Part shown: positions 7,945 to 15,484 of the stretch, in pieces | How the letters are laid out: each line of letters begins with the position of its first letter | How positions within the stretch are numbered: the stretch's first letter is position 1 | NCBI GenBank assembly: GCA_016712885.1 | Contig: JADJQF010000002.1 | Coordinates: 124,001 to 188,000, forward strand | Source: Candidatus Flexicrinis proximus | GTDB taxonomy: Bacteria; Chloroflexota; Anaerolineae; Aggregatilineales; Phototrophicaceae | DNA length: 64,000 bases | Direction of reading: 5' to 3' | The notes under the pieces: model-generated | Databases searched by the model: none | Told to the model about the DNA's origin: nothing | The model's input: only the letters and a program-made list of their open reading frames with translations | Program-made: the position numbers and the translations under genes

Positions 7945-8715
7945 ATGCTGGCAAAGCGAATTATCCCATGTCTCGACGTACACAATGGGCGAGTGGTTAA
8001 GGGCGTCAATTTCATAAACCTAGTTGATGCGGGCGATCCGGTCGAACAGGCCGCCTTGTATGATCGAGAAGGCGCAGACGAACTCGTGTTTCTGGATATT
8101 GGCGCGTCACATGAGGGACGCAAGACAACCCTCAATATGGTGCAGCGCATCGCCGATACCCTGTTCATTCCGTTTTGTGTCGGAGGCGGAATTCGAACAA
8201 TCGAGGATGTTCGGGATACACTGCTGGCGGGTGCCGACAAAGTCTCGATAAACAGCGCCGCCATCAAGACCCCCGACCTGATCGACGCCGGAGCATGGGC
8301 GTTTGGCAGCCAGTGCATTGTGGTGGCGATCGATCCAAAGAGAGTTGACGGCCAATGGATTGTGCACATTAACGGGGGACGTGTGCCGACCGAACGGACT
8401 GCAGTGGAGTGGGCCAAGGAGTGCGAAGCACGGGGCGCCGGCGAGATTCTGCTCACGAGTATGGACCGCGACGGCACCAAAGCCGGATACGACCTTGAAC
8501 TCACGCGCAGCATTGCCGAATCCGTATCTGTGCCCGTAATCGCATCAGGCGGCGCCGGCAAGGCTGACGATTTCTACGACGCGCTCACATTGGGCAGAGC
8601 CGACGCCGCTCTCGCCGCAAGCCTGTTTCATTTCAACGAGCTAAGAGTGGGTGCGCTAAAGACGTACCTGGCTTCGCGCGGGGTTTCCGTGCGGCTAACA
8701 GGATGGGAGTCCTGA
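7945..8715 (+). CDS. hisF: imidazole glycerol phosphate synthase, cyclase subunit
   Basis: HisF uses ammonia from HisH to convert PRFAR to imidazole glycerol phosphate and AICAR. The 256-residue barrel shows IPCLDVHNGRVVKG with catalytic Asp11, VAIDPKR near residue 130 for the second acid, PFCVGGGIRT, and LLTSMDRDGTKAGYD before the C-terminal phosphate site ASGGAGK. ATG 7945 follows AAGGA six bases upstream. It sits between hisA (two-base gap) and hisI (one-base gap). Confidence 0.97.
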   Translation: MLAKRIIPCLDVHNGRVVKGVNFINLVDAGDPVEQAALYDREGADELVFLDIGASHEGRKTTLNMVQRIADTLFIPFCVGGGIRTIEDVRDTLLAGADKVSINSAAIKTPDLIDAGAWAFGSQCIVVAIDPKRVDGQWIVHINGGRVPTERTAVEWAKECEARGAGEILLTSMDRDGTKAGYDLELTRSIAESVSVPVIASGGAGKADDFYDALTLGRADAALAASLFHFNELRVGALKTYLASRGVSVRLTGWES

Positions 8716-8716
8716 A

Positions 8717-9058
8717 ATGCTCCAGCAAAGTGCGCTTGAGCTAATCCGTTGGGACAAAGACGGTCTCGTTGCGGCAATCGTACAAGACTCCGAAACCGGC
8801 CAGGTACTGACGCTGGCCTATATGAATCCCGCCTCCTTGGCCAGGTCGATGGAAATCGGAGAGACGGTATTCTGGAGCCGCAGCCGGAGCGAGCTCTGGC
8901 ATAAGGGCGCGACCAGCGGAAACACGCAGCAGATTGTCAGCATCCACATTGACTGTGACGGGGATGCGCTGCTGGTGAGAGTTCGGCCAAATGGACCGGC
9001 ATGTCACACTGGCCAGATGACTTGTTTCTACCGAGAACTCGAGGCGAATCAATCGTGA
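8717..9058 (+). CDS. hisI: phosphoribosyl-AMP cyclohydrolase
   Basis: HisI hydrolyses the adenine ring of PR-AMP to give ProFAR. The 113-residue product is a stand-alone cyclohydrolase with the zinc and magnesium motifs VFWSRSRSELWHKGATSGN, DCDGDALL and ACHTGQMTCFY. It starts one base after hisF with GGGAG upstream. It is not fused to HisE as in enterobacteria, but its stop overlaps the hisE start, keeping the two activities coupled. Confidence 0.96.
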   Translation: MLQQSALELIRWDKDGLVAAIVQDSETGQVLTLAYMNPASLARSMEIGETVFWSRSRSELWHKGATSGNTQQIVSIHIDCDGDALLVRVRPNGPACHTGQMTCFYRELEANQS

Positions 9059-9339
9059 GCTTCCTTCACACTCTAGAGGCGATTGTACGTGACCGCAAAG
9101 CGAATCCAATTGACGGCAGTTATACCAACAAGCTGTTGTCGTCCGGACGCGAGCGTATGGCACAGAAGGTGGGAGAAGAAGGCGTCGAAATCGTCGTCGC
9201 GGCGCTAAGCCAGACTCGAGACCGGCAAGTTTCCGAAGTCGCAGATCTCTTTTACCACACGCTCGTTTTGTTATGCGATCTGGACATCAGTCTGAATGAT
9301 ATTGAGGCTGAGCTTCAAAGCCGCCACAGTCCGCGCTAG
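9055..9339 (+). CDS. hisE: phosphoribosyl-ATP pyrophosphohydrolase
   Basis: HisE converts PR-ATP to PR-AMP and pyrophosphate, the step before HisI. The product is 94 residues with the all-alpha MazG-like motif EKVGEEGVEIVVAAL followed by EVADLFYHTLVLL, whose acidic residues bind magnesium. GTG 9055 overlaps the hisI stop (GTGA) and gives the normal family length; an in-frame ATG at 9001 would add 18 residues inside hisI and is less likely. It is the last gene of the operon; hisG, hisD, hisC and hisB must lie elsewhere. Confidence 0.93.
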   Translation: MSFLHTLEAIVRDRKANPIDGSYTNKLLSSGRERMAQKVGEEGVEIVVAALSQTRDRQVSEVADLFYHTLVLLCDLDISLNDIEAELQSRHSPR

Positions 9340-9386
9340 TCGAATATCCGATTAGCGCGAACCGACATCAACCAGATTACATTGAC

Positions 9387-9415
9387 ATCCGGTCCCACTC
9401 CTAATGAGACCGGAT
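9387..9415. terminator. possible bidirectional terminator after hisE
   Basis: ATCCGGTC (9387-9394) and GACCGGAT (9408-9415) form an 8-bp stem with a 13-base loop between the convergent hisE and DsbA-like genes. No good T-run follows on either strand, so intrinsic termination would be weak. Confidence 0.4.
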
Positions 9416-9475
9416 TGGATTGAGTTTCCTCATTTACTGCGTCAGACGACTATGCGCCTCCGACCCACAAAGGGG

Positions 9476-10693
9476 TTAGCGGAGATAGTCGTCGAGTCCT
9501 TCGTATCCAGTCCACTCCGAGACTTCCGCGCGGCCAAGCAGATCGGTCATCGCGGCGGGAGAGAAGTATTGGGCACCGACAACCGTAGTCAACTCATTGA
9601 GCCCGTCTTCCAACGAGACAAAAGCCAGCACGATTAGGGCTTTAGCTGGATAGATTGCATAGAAGAGCGCATTGTCTTCGCCGTTTTCGACCGCCAGCGC
9701 AAACTCCGGTTCTCCCTGCACGGCAAGTACGTCACCCAGACCATACCGAGAAACATCAAGAAGGGATATGACGTCAACTGTACCATCCGCTCCCTCAACG
9801 ATGAAATTCGAATCGTTCAGGACACTGTCAAAAGTTCGCCAGCTTACCGCGGACATGCCATCCTCGCCCGCCGGATCCACGTTTATTTCAATATTCTGGC
9901 GGTCCGCGCGTAGAAGTTCGGCAATCCCCTCAAATGGTGTCTCGCCAGGGATAATGTCGCGCCAACAGCTTGTACTACAGGCGGAATCGGAGACAAGATC
10001 AAGAAGGAGCGGGCGTGGGACTACCACAATCGACGCCTTATCCTCCGTACTGACGATTTCGCGCAGGAAATTAATCGGCAGGCCACCGCTACTGCGTATT
10101 GCTTCACGCAGGTACGCCCAACCCAGGGTATCGTCTTCTAGTCTTACTGTTATGGCTGGCGTACCGCTAACGCCGAGCGACTCGCCAAGTGTCGTATCGG
10201 CCTCGTATTGCACTGCGGTTTCCAGGCAGGATTCCAGCTTTTCCGCGCTCACTCCAAGTGCAGTTGCCACGGTTTCAGGCGTATTGGGGCCAATCTGACC
10301 ATCGGCTGCGAGATCATATAGCAGGTCGTGACTCGGCCAGAACGCGCCATCTCGCTGGACTTCGACACACTCGGCAATCTGAGCCGTAAACGTTGAATAG
10401 GTGGGATGCACGATCGGGAAGAAGCGATACTCGAACTTCGCCATACCCGTCGCCACGAACTGATCGATGAATTCGTGTACAACGGTCTGATAGTCCTGGC
10501 AATGTGGACACATGAAATCGGCAAATTCAACGATCGTGACCGGAGCCTCGGGGTGCCCCAAGACAAACGCACCGTCTTCGGTACGGGAATGTGGTATGTC
10601 CGCGTAGCGGGAGAAGTAGTCTGGTTGCGCAGCAGCAGGCATCACCGCCAGCAACAGGAACGCCCCGATCACGCATATAGTCAAGCGGGTCAT
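9476..10693 (-). CDS. secreted DsbA-like thioredoxin-fold protein with extra C-terminal domain
   Basis: A 405-residue exported protein. Residues 1-22 form a signal peptide ending in AAA-Q. Residues about 40-210 are a DsbA/Thioredoxin_4 fold with CPHC (62-65) in ADFMCPHCQDYQ and a cis-Pro loop SGTPAI (Pro179), the pattern of DsbA-type oxidoreductases. Residues about 225-405 form a second domain that I do not recognise; it contains a further Cys pair (CSTSC). The likely job is disulfide formation or isomerisation outside the membrane. It is a single gene with GAGGG upstream of ATG 10693; no DsbB or VKOR partner is nearby. Confidence 0.85.
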   Translation of the reverse strand: MTRLTICVIGAFLLLAVMPAAAQPDYFSRYADIPHSRTEDGAFVLGHPEAPVTIVEFADFMCPHCQDYQTVVHEFIDQFVATGMAKFEYRFFPIVHPTYSTFTAQIAECVEVQRDGAFWPSHDLLYDLAADGQIGPNTPETVATALGVSAEKLESCLETAVQYEADTTLGESLGVSGTPAITVRLEDDTLGWAYLREAIRSSGGLPINFLREIVSTEDKASIVVVPRPLLLDLVSDSACSTSCWRDIIPGETPFEGIAELLRADRQNIEINVDPAGEDGMSAVSWRTFDSVLNDSNFIVEGADGTVDVISLLDVSRYGLGDVLAVQGEPEFALAVENGEDNALFYAIYPAKALIVLAFVSLEDGLNELTTVVGAQYFSPAAMTDLLGRAEVSEWTGYEGLDDYLR

Positions 10694-10814
10694 GTCGTTA
10701 TCCCTCGTGTTGTCAAACCAAGCACCCCTATTCGGAGTATATCCTGTGAGTCGGCAGATATACGTAATGTACGCTAAACTAAGTCATGTCTGGATGAGAC
10801 TAGGGGAAGAATTT

Positions 10815-11246
10815 GTGCCGCCGACCGACCGCTTTGTCTCCGAAGTGACTCTCTGGGTCCGATATGTTGAAACCGACAGCATGCGCGTTGTACATCACTC
10901 AAATTACATTGTGTACTTCGAGGAAGCTCGGAGTGACTACATGCGCCAGCGGGGCGAGAATTACGCCAACTTCGAGAAGGACGGCTATAACCTGGTCGTT
11001 GCAGAAGCGAACCTGCGTTACCTGAGATCTGCCGTCTATGGCCAGCAGGTTGTCGTACAATGCTGGATTATTGACATCCAGAGCAGGGGCCTTACCTTTG
11101 GCTACGAAGTGACGAATCCAGATACCGGAGAGGTTCATTGTACTGGACAGACGAGGCACATTTGCGTGAGCCGCGATGGTGGCGTGGTTAGGTTACCGGA
11201 GCGCTGGCGCGGTTGGGCATCAGAGAGTCAGCGGTCGGCAGAATGA
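10815..11246 (+). CDS. YbgC/FadM-type hotdog acyl-CoA thioesterase
   Basis: A 143-residue hotdog-fold protein resembling 4-hydroxybenzoyl-CoA/YbgC thioesterases, which hydrolyse acyl-CoA thioesters. The family block is visible as VRYVETDSMRVVHHSNYIVYFEEARSDYMR, with the active-site Asp in ETDSM and the usual HxNY. GTG 10815 was chosen because AGGGGAAG ends five bases upstream and the length then fits the family; the frame is open to 10692 with no comparable ribosome site. The next gene is an acyl-CoA ligase in the same direction, so a role in fatty-acid or aromatic acyl-CoA metabolism is plausible. Confidence 0.85.
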   Translation: MPPTDRFVSEVTLWVRYVETDSMRVVHHSNYIVYFEEARSDYMRQRGENYANFEKDGYNLVVAEANLRYLRSAVYGQQVVVQCWIIDIQSRGLTFGYEVTNPDTGEVHCTGQTRHICVSRDGGVVRLPERWRGWASESQRSAE

Positions 11247-11264
11247 TCAGCGTGAGAACCTGTT

Positions 11265-11292
11265 TTGCTGCATCAGGGTTCTCGCCTATACT
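11265..11292 (+). promoter_or_regulatory. possible promoter of the acyl-CoA ligase gene
   Basis: TTGCTG (11265-11270), 16 bp, TATACT (11287-11292). The -10 is identical to that of the his leader promoter. A 7-bp inverted repeat GAGAACC/GGTTCTC (11254-11260, 11277-11283) overlaps the promoter and could be an operator. Confidence 0.4.
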
Positions 11293-11340
11293 TGAGTTAA
11301 TAGATGCGTGGACAAATCTGAGTAGGAGTGATAGTCGAAA

Positions 11341-13098
11341 ATGGTGAGTTATGCTGAGAGACCCTGGACAAAACTGTATCACGCCAGAACCGCAAAGACC
11401 CTTAATTATCCTGCCATTCCCCTACACCAATTCCTGATAGACTCCGCCAAGCGTGTTCCCAACAGCACAGCGCTGATTACCAGTGCGCACCTGCCTATCT
11501 TCGGCCGTGTAGCGGCCCGACTGTCCTATGCGCAGATTGAAACTCAGTCAAATGCTCTGGCCGCCGCGCTGGTGGACAAAGGTCTAAAGAAAGGCGACCG
11601 CGTCGTTCTGCTCATGCCAAATACCGCCGCATTCGTGGTGAGCTTCTATGCCGTTTTGAAGGCAGGGGGCGTAGTTTCAGCGGCCAACCCCACCTACCCG
11701 GCTGACAAACTTCAATATCAAGTCAACGATTGCGGCGCTGAATTTGTAATCACCTTGAGCCTGTTCTACAAAACGGTCAAGCAGATTCAGGCCAACACGA
11801 AGGTGAAGACAGTCATTGTCACTAACGTGAAAGAGTATCTGCCGCCGATGGCGCGCGTTCTGTTCACGCTGGCCAAAGAGAAGAAGGGCGGCCACTACCT
11901 AGACTCTCTCCAGTCGGGGGATGTGTGGCTTAAGGACCTCCTCAAGCAATACGCCGGTCGCAAAGCCGTCGTAGATGTTAAGTCGACTGATCTGGCGCTG
12001 TTTCAATATACCGGTGGAACGACTGGCGTGTCCAAGGCTGCCGTGGCAACGCATTACAACCTGGTCGCAAACATGCTGCAGCAAGAGGCGTGCCTGCAGG
12101 TTGACGGCGTTCCAGGTGAAAAAGAGGTATTCCTCGGGGCTATTCCGTTCTTCCATGTATTCGGAATGGTTGCAGTCGTCAGCATGGCGATCAAACTCGG
12201 AAGCTCGATCATTCTGGTGCCGAACGCGCGTGACATTGGTGACGTTCTTGACTGCATTCAGAATTTCAAACCCACCCTGTTCCACGGGGTACCGGCGCTT
12301 TACAACGCGATCAACAATCACCCCGATGTTATTTCTGGCAAGATCAATCTGAAGTCGATCCGGGCCTGCATGAGTGGTTCTGCCCCGCTTCCCAAGTCAA
12401 CCAAGACTGAGTTCGAACGCCTGAGCGGCGCTGTATTACTAGAAGGTTTCGGCATGAGCGAAGCGCCGACCGCAACACACGTCAACCCGCTGAGCGGCGA
12501 AAATAGAACCGGATCTGTCGGTTTACCTATTCCCGATATGGATATGCGCATCGTTAGCCTCGACGATGGCGAGACCGATATGCCGGTCGGGGAGCCGGGC
12601 GAGCTGATCATGGCTGGACCTCAAATCATGCTCGGGTATCACAATATGCCAGATGAGACGAAGAAAGTCCTGAAGGAAAAGGACGGGAAGATCTGGCTGT
12701 ATACCGGCGATATCGCCAAGATGGATGAAGACGGTTATTTCTACATTGTGGACCGCAAGAAAGACATGGCACTTATCGGTGGCTTCAACGTGTACCCAAA
12801 TGCAGTTGAAAACGTGATTAAGAACCACCCCGCTGTACTGGAAGTTGGTGTTGCTGCTGTGCCACACCCTGAGAAAGAGGGCCAGGAAGCTCTTAAGGCC
12901 TGGGTGGTCTTACAGCCCGGTCAGAGCGCGACTGAAAAAGACATCATCGAGCATTCGGCCAAGTCATTGGCCCCGTACGAGGTGCCGCGCCGAGTGGCAT
13001 TCGTCAAAGAACTGCCAAAGTCGGCCGTGGGAAAGACCTTACGGCGCGAGCTCGTGCGCATGGAATTGGAAGAGCGGGCAAAGCAGCAGAACTCATAA
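11341..13098 (+). CDS. fadD: long-chain fatty acid-CoA ligase (AMP-binding enzyme)
   Basis: A 585-residue ANL-superfamily enzyme that activates a carboxylic acid with ATP and joins it to CoA. Core motifs are in order: YTGGTTGVSKAAVATH (about 223-238, the P-loop-like A3 motif), GFGMSEAPT (A5), YTGDIAKMDEDGYFYIVDRKKDMALIGGFNVYPNAVE (A7/A8) and a C-terminal KSAVGKTLRREL with the catalytic Lys. The overall pattern fits medium/long-chain FadD; exact chain length cannot be read. AGGAGTG lies about ten bases before the ATG. A strong hairpin terminator follows directly. Confidence 0.9.
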   Translation: MVSYAERPWTKLYHARTAKTLNYPAIPLHQFLIDSAKRVPNSTALITSAHLPIFGRVAARLSYAQIETQSNALAAALVDKGLKKGDRVVLLMPNTAAFVVSFYAVLKAGGVVSAANPTYPADKLQYQVNDCGAEFVITLSLFYKTVKQIQANTKVKTVIVTNVKEYLPPMARVLFTLAKEKKGGHYLDSLQSGDVWLKDLLKQYAGRKAVVDVKSTDLALFQYTGGTTGVSKAAVATHYNLVANMLQQEACLQVDGVPGEKEVFLGAIPFFHVFGMVAVVSMAIKLGSSIILVPNARDIGDVLDCIQNFKPTLFHGVPALYNAINNHPDVISGKINLKSIRACMSGSAPLPKSTKTEFERLSGAVLLEGFGMSEAPTATHVNPLSGENRTGSVGLPIPDMDMRIVSLDDGETDMPVGEPGELIMAGPQIMLGYHNMPDETKKVLKEKDGKIWLYTGDIAKMDEDGYFYIVDRKKDMALIGGFNVYPNAVENVIKNHPAVLEVGVAAVPHPEKEGQEALKAWVVLQPGQSATEKDIIEHSAKSLAPYEVPRRVAFVKELPKSAVGKTLRRELVRMELEERAKQQNS

Positions 13099-13105
13099 CT
13101 GGAAG

Positions 13106-13143
13106 TAAACACAATGACCCGGAAGACCGGGTCATTGTGTTTA
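13106..13143. terminator. strong bidirectional hairpin terminator
   Basis: AAACACAATGACCCGG (13107-13122) and its exact complement CCGGGTCATTGTGTTT (13127-13142) form a 16-bp stem with the loop AAGA; one more T-A pair extends it. It lies eight bases after the fadD stop and serves both fadD and the convergent membrane-protein gene. Confidence 0.85.
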
Positions 13144-13203
13144 TGCTTGCCATGCAGGTCGCCTGTCCATCGCCTGTCACTTGTCTTACTAACGAATCTC
13201 TGG

Positions 13204-13752
13204 TTATTCGGCCATCGGCCCAGATTTGGCAAACGTTCCGCGAAAGAATGCTCGGGCAGGCGCGCGGTTCACATACCAGATCACGTAAAGTGGAACAAGG
13301 ATGGTTGCGGTCAGACGACCACACAAGTACTGGTTGACGACGGTGTCTGCTGAACTTATACCGGAAACCAGACCTGCCGGGGTCAATAACGAACGCAGCG
13401 TTATGATCGCGGTTGCCAGTGCAAACGTGAAAACTGCCAGCGTGAAAGTGAGTCTGATCCACGGCCGACCACCCCGCCAGGCAAAGATACAAATAACCAC
13501 GAATAGAAGCGCAGCCCCGCCATTGACAAGGATTTCCGGTCCGCTAACCAGGTTGTAGGAGCCGCCGGATCCAAGCGACTGCAACGTCTGTCCCTCAAAT
13601 TCGACTGGCGAATCGATCCGGCTGATTCGGTCTTGGATAAAGAGCTGCAGACCCAGCTGGATTAAGGGAAGAAACCCGTACAGAAACATGCTAAGCACGA
13701 TTGCGAGCGTAAGTCCCAAAGGACGTCCAGGCTTCTGAGAAGTAGTGTTCAT
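13204..13752 (-). CDS. four-helix membrane protein of unknown function
   Basis: A 182-residue integral membrane protein with four hydrophobic helices: about 12-37, 77-93, 100-120 and 143-163. Between the first and second helix is a polar loop (about 38-75, with EFEGQTLQSLGSGGSYNLVSG) that probably faces outside. No domain is recognised. The ATG lacks a clear Shine-Dalgarno sequence. It lies between convergent fadD and the divergent SARP-like regulator, with no operon partner. Confidence 0.7.
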   Translation of the reverse strand: MNTTSQKPGRPLGLTLAIVLSMFLYGFLPLIQLGLQLFIQDRISRIDSPVEFEGQTLQSLGSGGSYNLVSGPEILVNGGAALLFVVICIFAWRGGRPWIRLTFTLAVFTFALATAIITLRSLLTPAGLVSGISSADTVVNQYLCGRLTATILVPLYVIWYVNRAPARAFFRGTFAKSGPMAE

Positions 13753-13823
13753 TAATAGACGCTTTAGCTAGTCACTCAGTTACAGATTGACAATTAAGAC
13801 TGTTGCAGGGCCCTTAGGCGAGC

Positions 13824-13829
13824 TATACT
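13824..13829 (+). promoter_or_regulatory. possible -10 element of the SARP-like regulator gene
   Basis: TATACT at 13824-13829, the same -10 as at the his leader and fadD. A weak -35 (TGTTGC, 13801-13806) lies 17 bp upstream. A perfect TTGACA at 13787-13792 is too far away to pair with it. Confidence 0.35.
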
Positions 13830-13905
13830 TGGTGCTCAAATTGACCTTGACTCAGACAATTTCACCTGTGGTCTGTAGTCACTGTTCATGGAAGGATCAG
13901 CGCGA

Positions 13906-15213
13906 ATGTACCAGACCGTGTTGAAAGACGTCATCGAGAAGTTTCGCGAAAATTCCGAAAATGCGCGCGCAGTAATCCTGCTTCCATCCAGTAAGCATCG
14001 CACCGCCCTGGTGGCACATCTACTCTCCTCTGGTGAGTATACTCCGCTTTATTTTGCTTTGACGCCCGAATCCGGAGATCTTGAGGTCTTCATTGATGCC
14101 ATGCTGCGCAGCTTCGCCGAACAACATGATGAAATCGGGCGGTTTGCCAGTATTGCTCATGCCCACTTCCACAAAGGTGCCGGGGCTTTTCGCGAGGCTG
14201 CGATAGATGGACTGGTGCGGGATTTTCAGGGGCTTGCCGGCCAGCGGGTACTGGTCATCTTTGACAATTTCGACTATGCCGAGAACTCCGAAGAGGTGCA
14301 GCGGTTCGTTGAAGAACTCATCGTCAAACTTCCCGATAACTGCCTTGCAGTCATCAATGGACGTTCACAGCCCCGATTCCCGTGGAACTCCCTTATCGCA
14401 CAAACCCGCGCGATCATTCTCGACGATGACAAAGTGGTCACTCAGGCGATTCAGCCGCACCAGGAGAACCCAATCGGACAGCTTGACATCTTCGCGCTGG
14501 GGCCTGGATTTGTTTTTTTCAACGATCGTCCGATCACCGAATGGGAAGGCCACCTGCCCCGACTGCTTTTGTTCTTTGCGGTTGACCGCGGGGTAATCAC
14601 CCGCGACGACTTCCATCGCGCTTTCTGGGGTGATCTGTCAGATATCCAGGCGACAAATGTATTCCACGTCACTAAGCGCAGACTGCACCGGGCATTTGAG
14701 CTGGAAATGCTTGAGCATCAGGAAAGCAACTACCGACTGCGTCCGGGCATCTCGATCTACTATGATGCGTTTGAATGGACCCAGGCGCTTATCCGCGCGC
14801 GCGACGTATCGAATCCCGATCCATCGAAGGATTACGAGCGGGTACTGGAGTTGTATCGCGGCCCATTCCTGAAGGGACATGATGACTCGTGGATCCTGAC
14901 GCGCCGTCAGGATATACAAGCCGGGTACGTCGAAGCGGCGATTCACCTTGCCAATCAGTATGCCGAGCGTTATCGCGTGAATCGCGAAACCGAGCATTCA
15001 GCGCTGGAAAAGGCCATCACGCTCAGTCGAGATGCCTTACGTGAGTCCCCGAACAACGCAGAACTGGTGGCAAACACGATCAGGCTGTTGACCGAGTTTG
15101 GCCGTCGTTCCGAAGCCGTTTCGATTTTCAAGAAGTTCGAAGAGAGCAACAAAGGTCATCCCGTCGACGAACGCGTCAAAGAAGCCTACACGGCACTCAA
15201 GAAGTCAAAGTAG
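13906..15213 (+). CDS. SARP/BTAD-type transcriptional regulator with degenerate STAND-like N-terminal domain
   Basis: A 435-residue protein. Residues about 1-160 look like the MalT-type ATPase module: VILLPSSKHRTALVAHLL stands where a Walker A loop is expected but lacks GxxGxGKT, while a Walker B-like VLVIFDNFDYAE is kept. Residues about 210-290 resemble an OmpR-like winged helix (FAVDRGVITRDDFHRAFWGD, NVFHVTKRRLHRAFE). The rest resembles the bacterial transcriptional activation domain (BTAD) with TPR-like helices (RVLELYRGPFLKGHDDSWI). It probably binds DNA without ATP use. The start at ATG 13906 has GGAAGGA nine bases upstream; an in-frame ATG at 13888 has none. Targets are unknown. Confidence 0.72.
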   Translation: MYQTVLKDVIEKFRENSENARAVILLPSSKHRTALVAHLLSSGEYTPLYFALTPESGDLEVFIDAMLRSFAEQHDEIGRFASIAHAHFHKGAGAFREAAIDGLVRDFQGLAGQRVLVIFDNFDYAENSEEVQRFVEELIVKLPDNCLAVINGRSQPRFPWNSLIAQTRAIILDDDKVVTQAIQPHQENPIGQLDIFALGPGFVFFNDRPITEWEGHLPRLLLFFAVDRGVITRDDFHRAFWGDLSDIQATNVFHVTKRRLHRAFELEMLEHQESNYRLRPGISIYYDAFEWTQALIRARDVSNPDPSKDYERVLELYRGPFLKGHDDSWILTRRQDIQAGYVEAAIHLANQYAERYRVNRETEHSALEKAITLSRDALRESPNNAELVANTIRLLTEFGRRSEAVSIFKKFEESNKGHPVDERVKEAYTALKKSK

Positions 15214-15236
15214 CAGCAAGGCTTTGAAAGCGAAAC

Positions 15237-15275
15237 GCCGCGGCCCGGGCACCTCTTACCCAGGCCGCTATTTTG
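15237..15275. terminator. bidirectional terminator between SARP-like gene and tRNA-Arg
   Basis: GCGGCCCGGG (15240-15249) pairs with CCCAGGCCGC (15259-15268), ten positions with one C-A mismatch on the plus strand and a G-U pair on the minus strand. TATTTTGTT follows on the plus strand, and GGCGTTTCGCTTT on the minus strand. Confidence 0.7.
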
Positions 15276-15279
15276 TTCA

Positions 15280-15352
15280 TACCTCCGGTAGGTCTCGAAC
15301 CTACGACCTTTCGCTTAGAAGGCGACTGCTCTATCCCCTGAGCTACGGAGGC
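15280..15352 (-). tRNA. tRNA-Arg (anticodon TCT)
   Basis: Read on the minus strand this 73-base gene folds as a full cloverleaf: acceptor GCCTCCG paired with CGGAGGT (first pair G-U), D-arm with GCTC/GAGC, anticodon loop CTTCTAA giving TCT (reads AGA/AGG Arg codons), and a T-arm TAGG-TTCGAG-ACCTA. The discriminator base is A and CCA is not encoded. It has its own promoter and is followed by a hairpin terminator. There is no integrase nearby. Confidence 0.93.
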
Positions 15353-15361
15353 AATATGCCG

Positions 15362-15391
15362 ATTGTAGAGCGGTAAGGGAAGCCATGTCAA
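15362..15391 (-). promoter_or_regulatory. promoter of tRNA-Arg
   Basis: On the minus strand, TTGACA (15391-15386), 18 bp, TACAAT (15367-15362). The tRNA begins nine bases further on, which leaves only a very short 5' leader. Confidence 0.7.
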
Positions 15392-15419
15392 GGCAGCGAA
15401 ACCGGCACCTGCCCGAACA

Positions 15420-15452
15420 CATCAACGGCGGACGCATATCGAGCGCCCGCCG
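15420..15452 (-). terminator. probable intrinsic terminator of eno
   Basis: On the minus strand CGGCGG-x-CGC pairs with GCG-x-CCGCCG around the loop TCGATAT (arms at 15452-15447 and 15431-15426), followed by TTGATGTGTT. It begins about 33 bases after the eno stop. Confidence 0.5.
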
Positions 15453-15484
15453 TGTACTATCGCTCAGGGTTCAAATCAGATCGG

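Noticed and set aside
15280..15352. Genomic island attached at tRNA-Arg
   Set aside because: No integrase, no repeated tRNA end and no change in gene character next to it.
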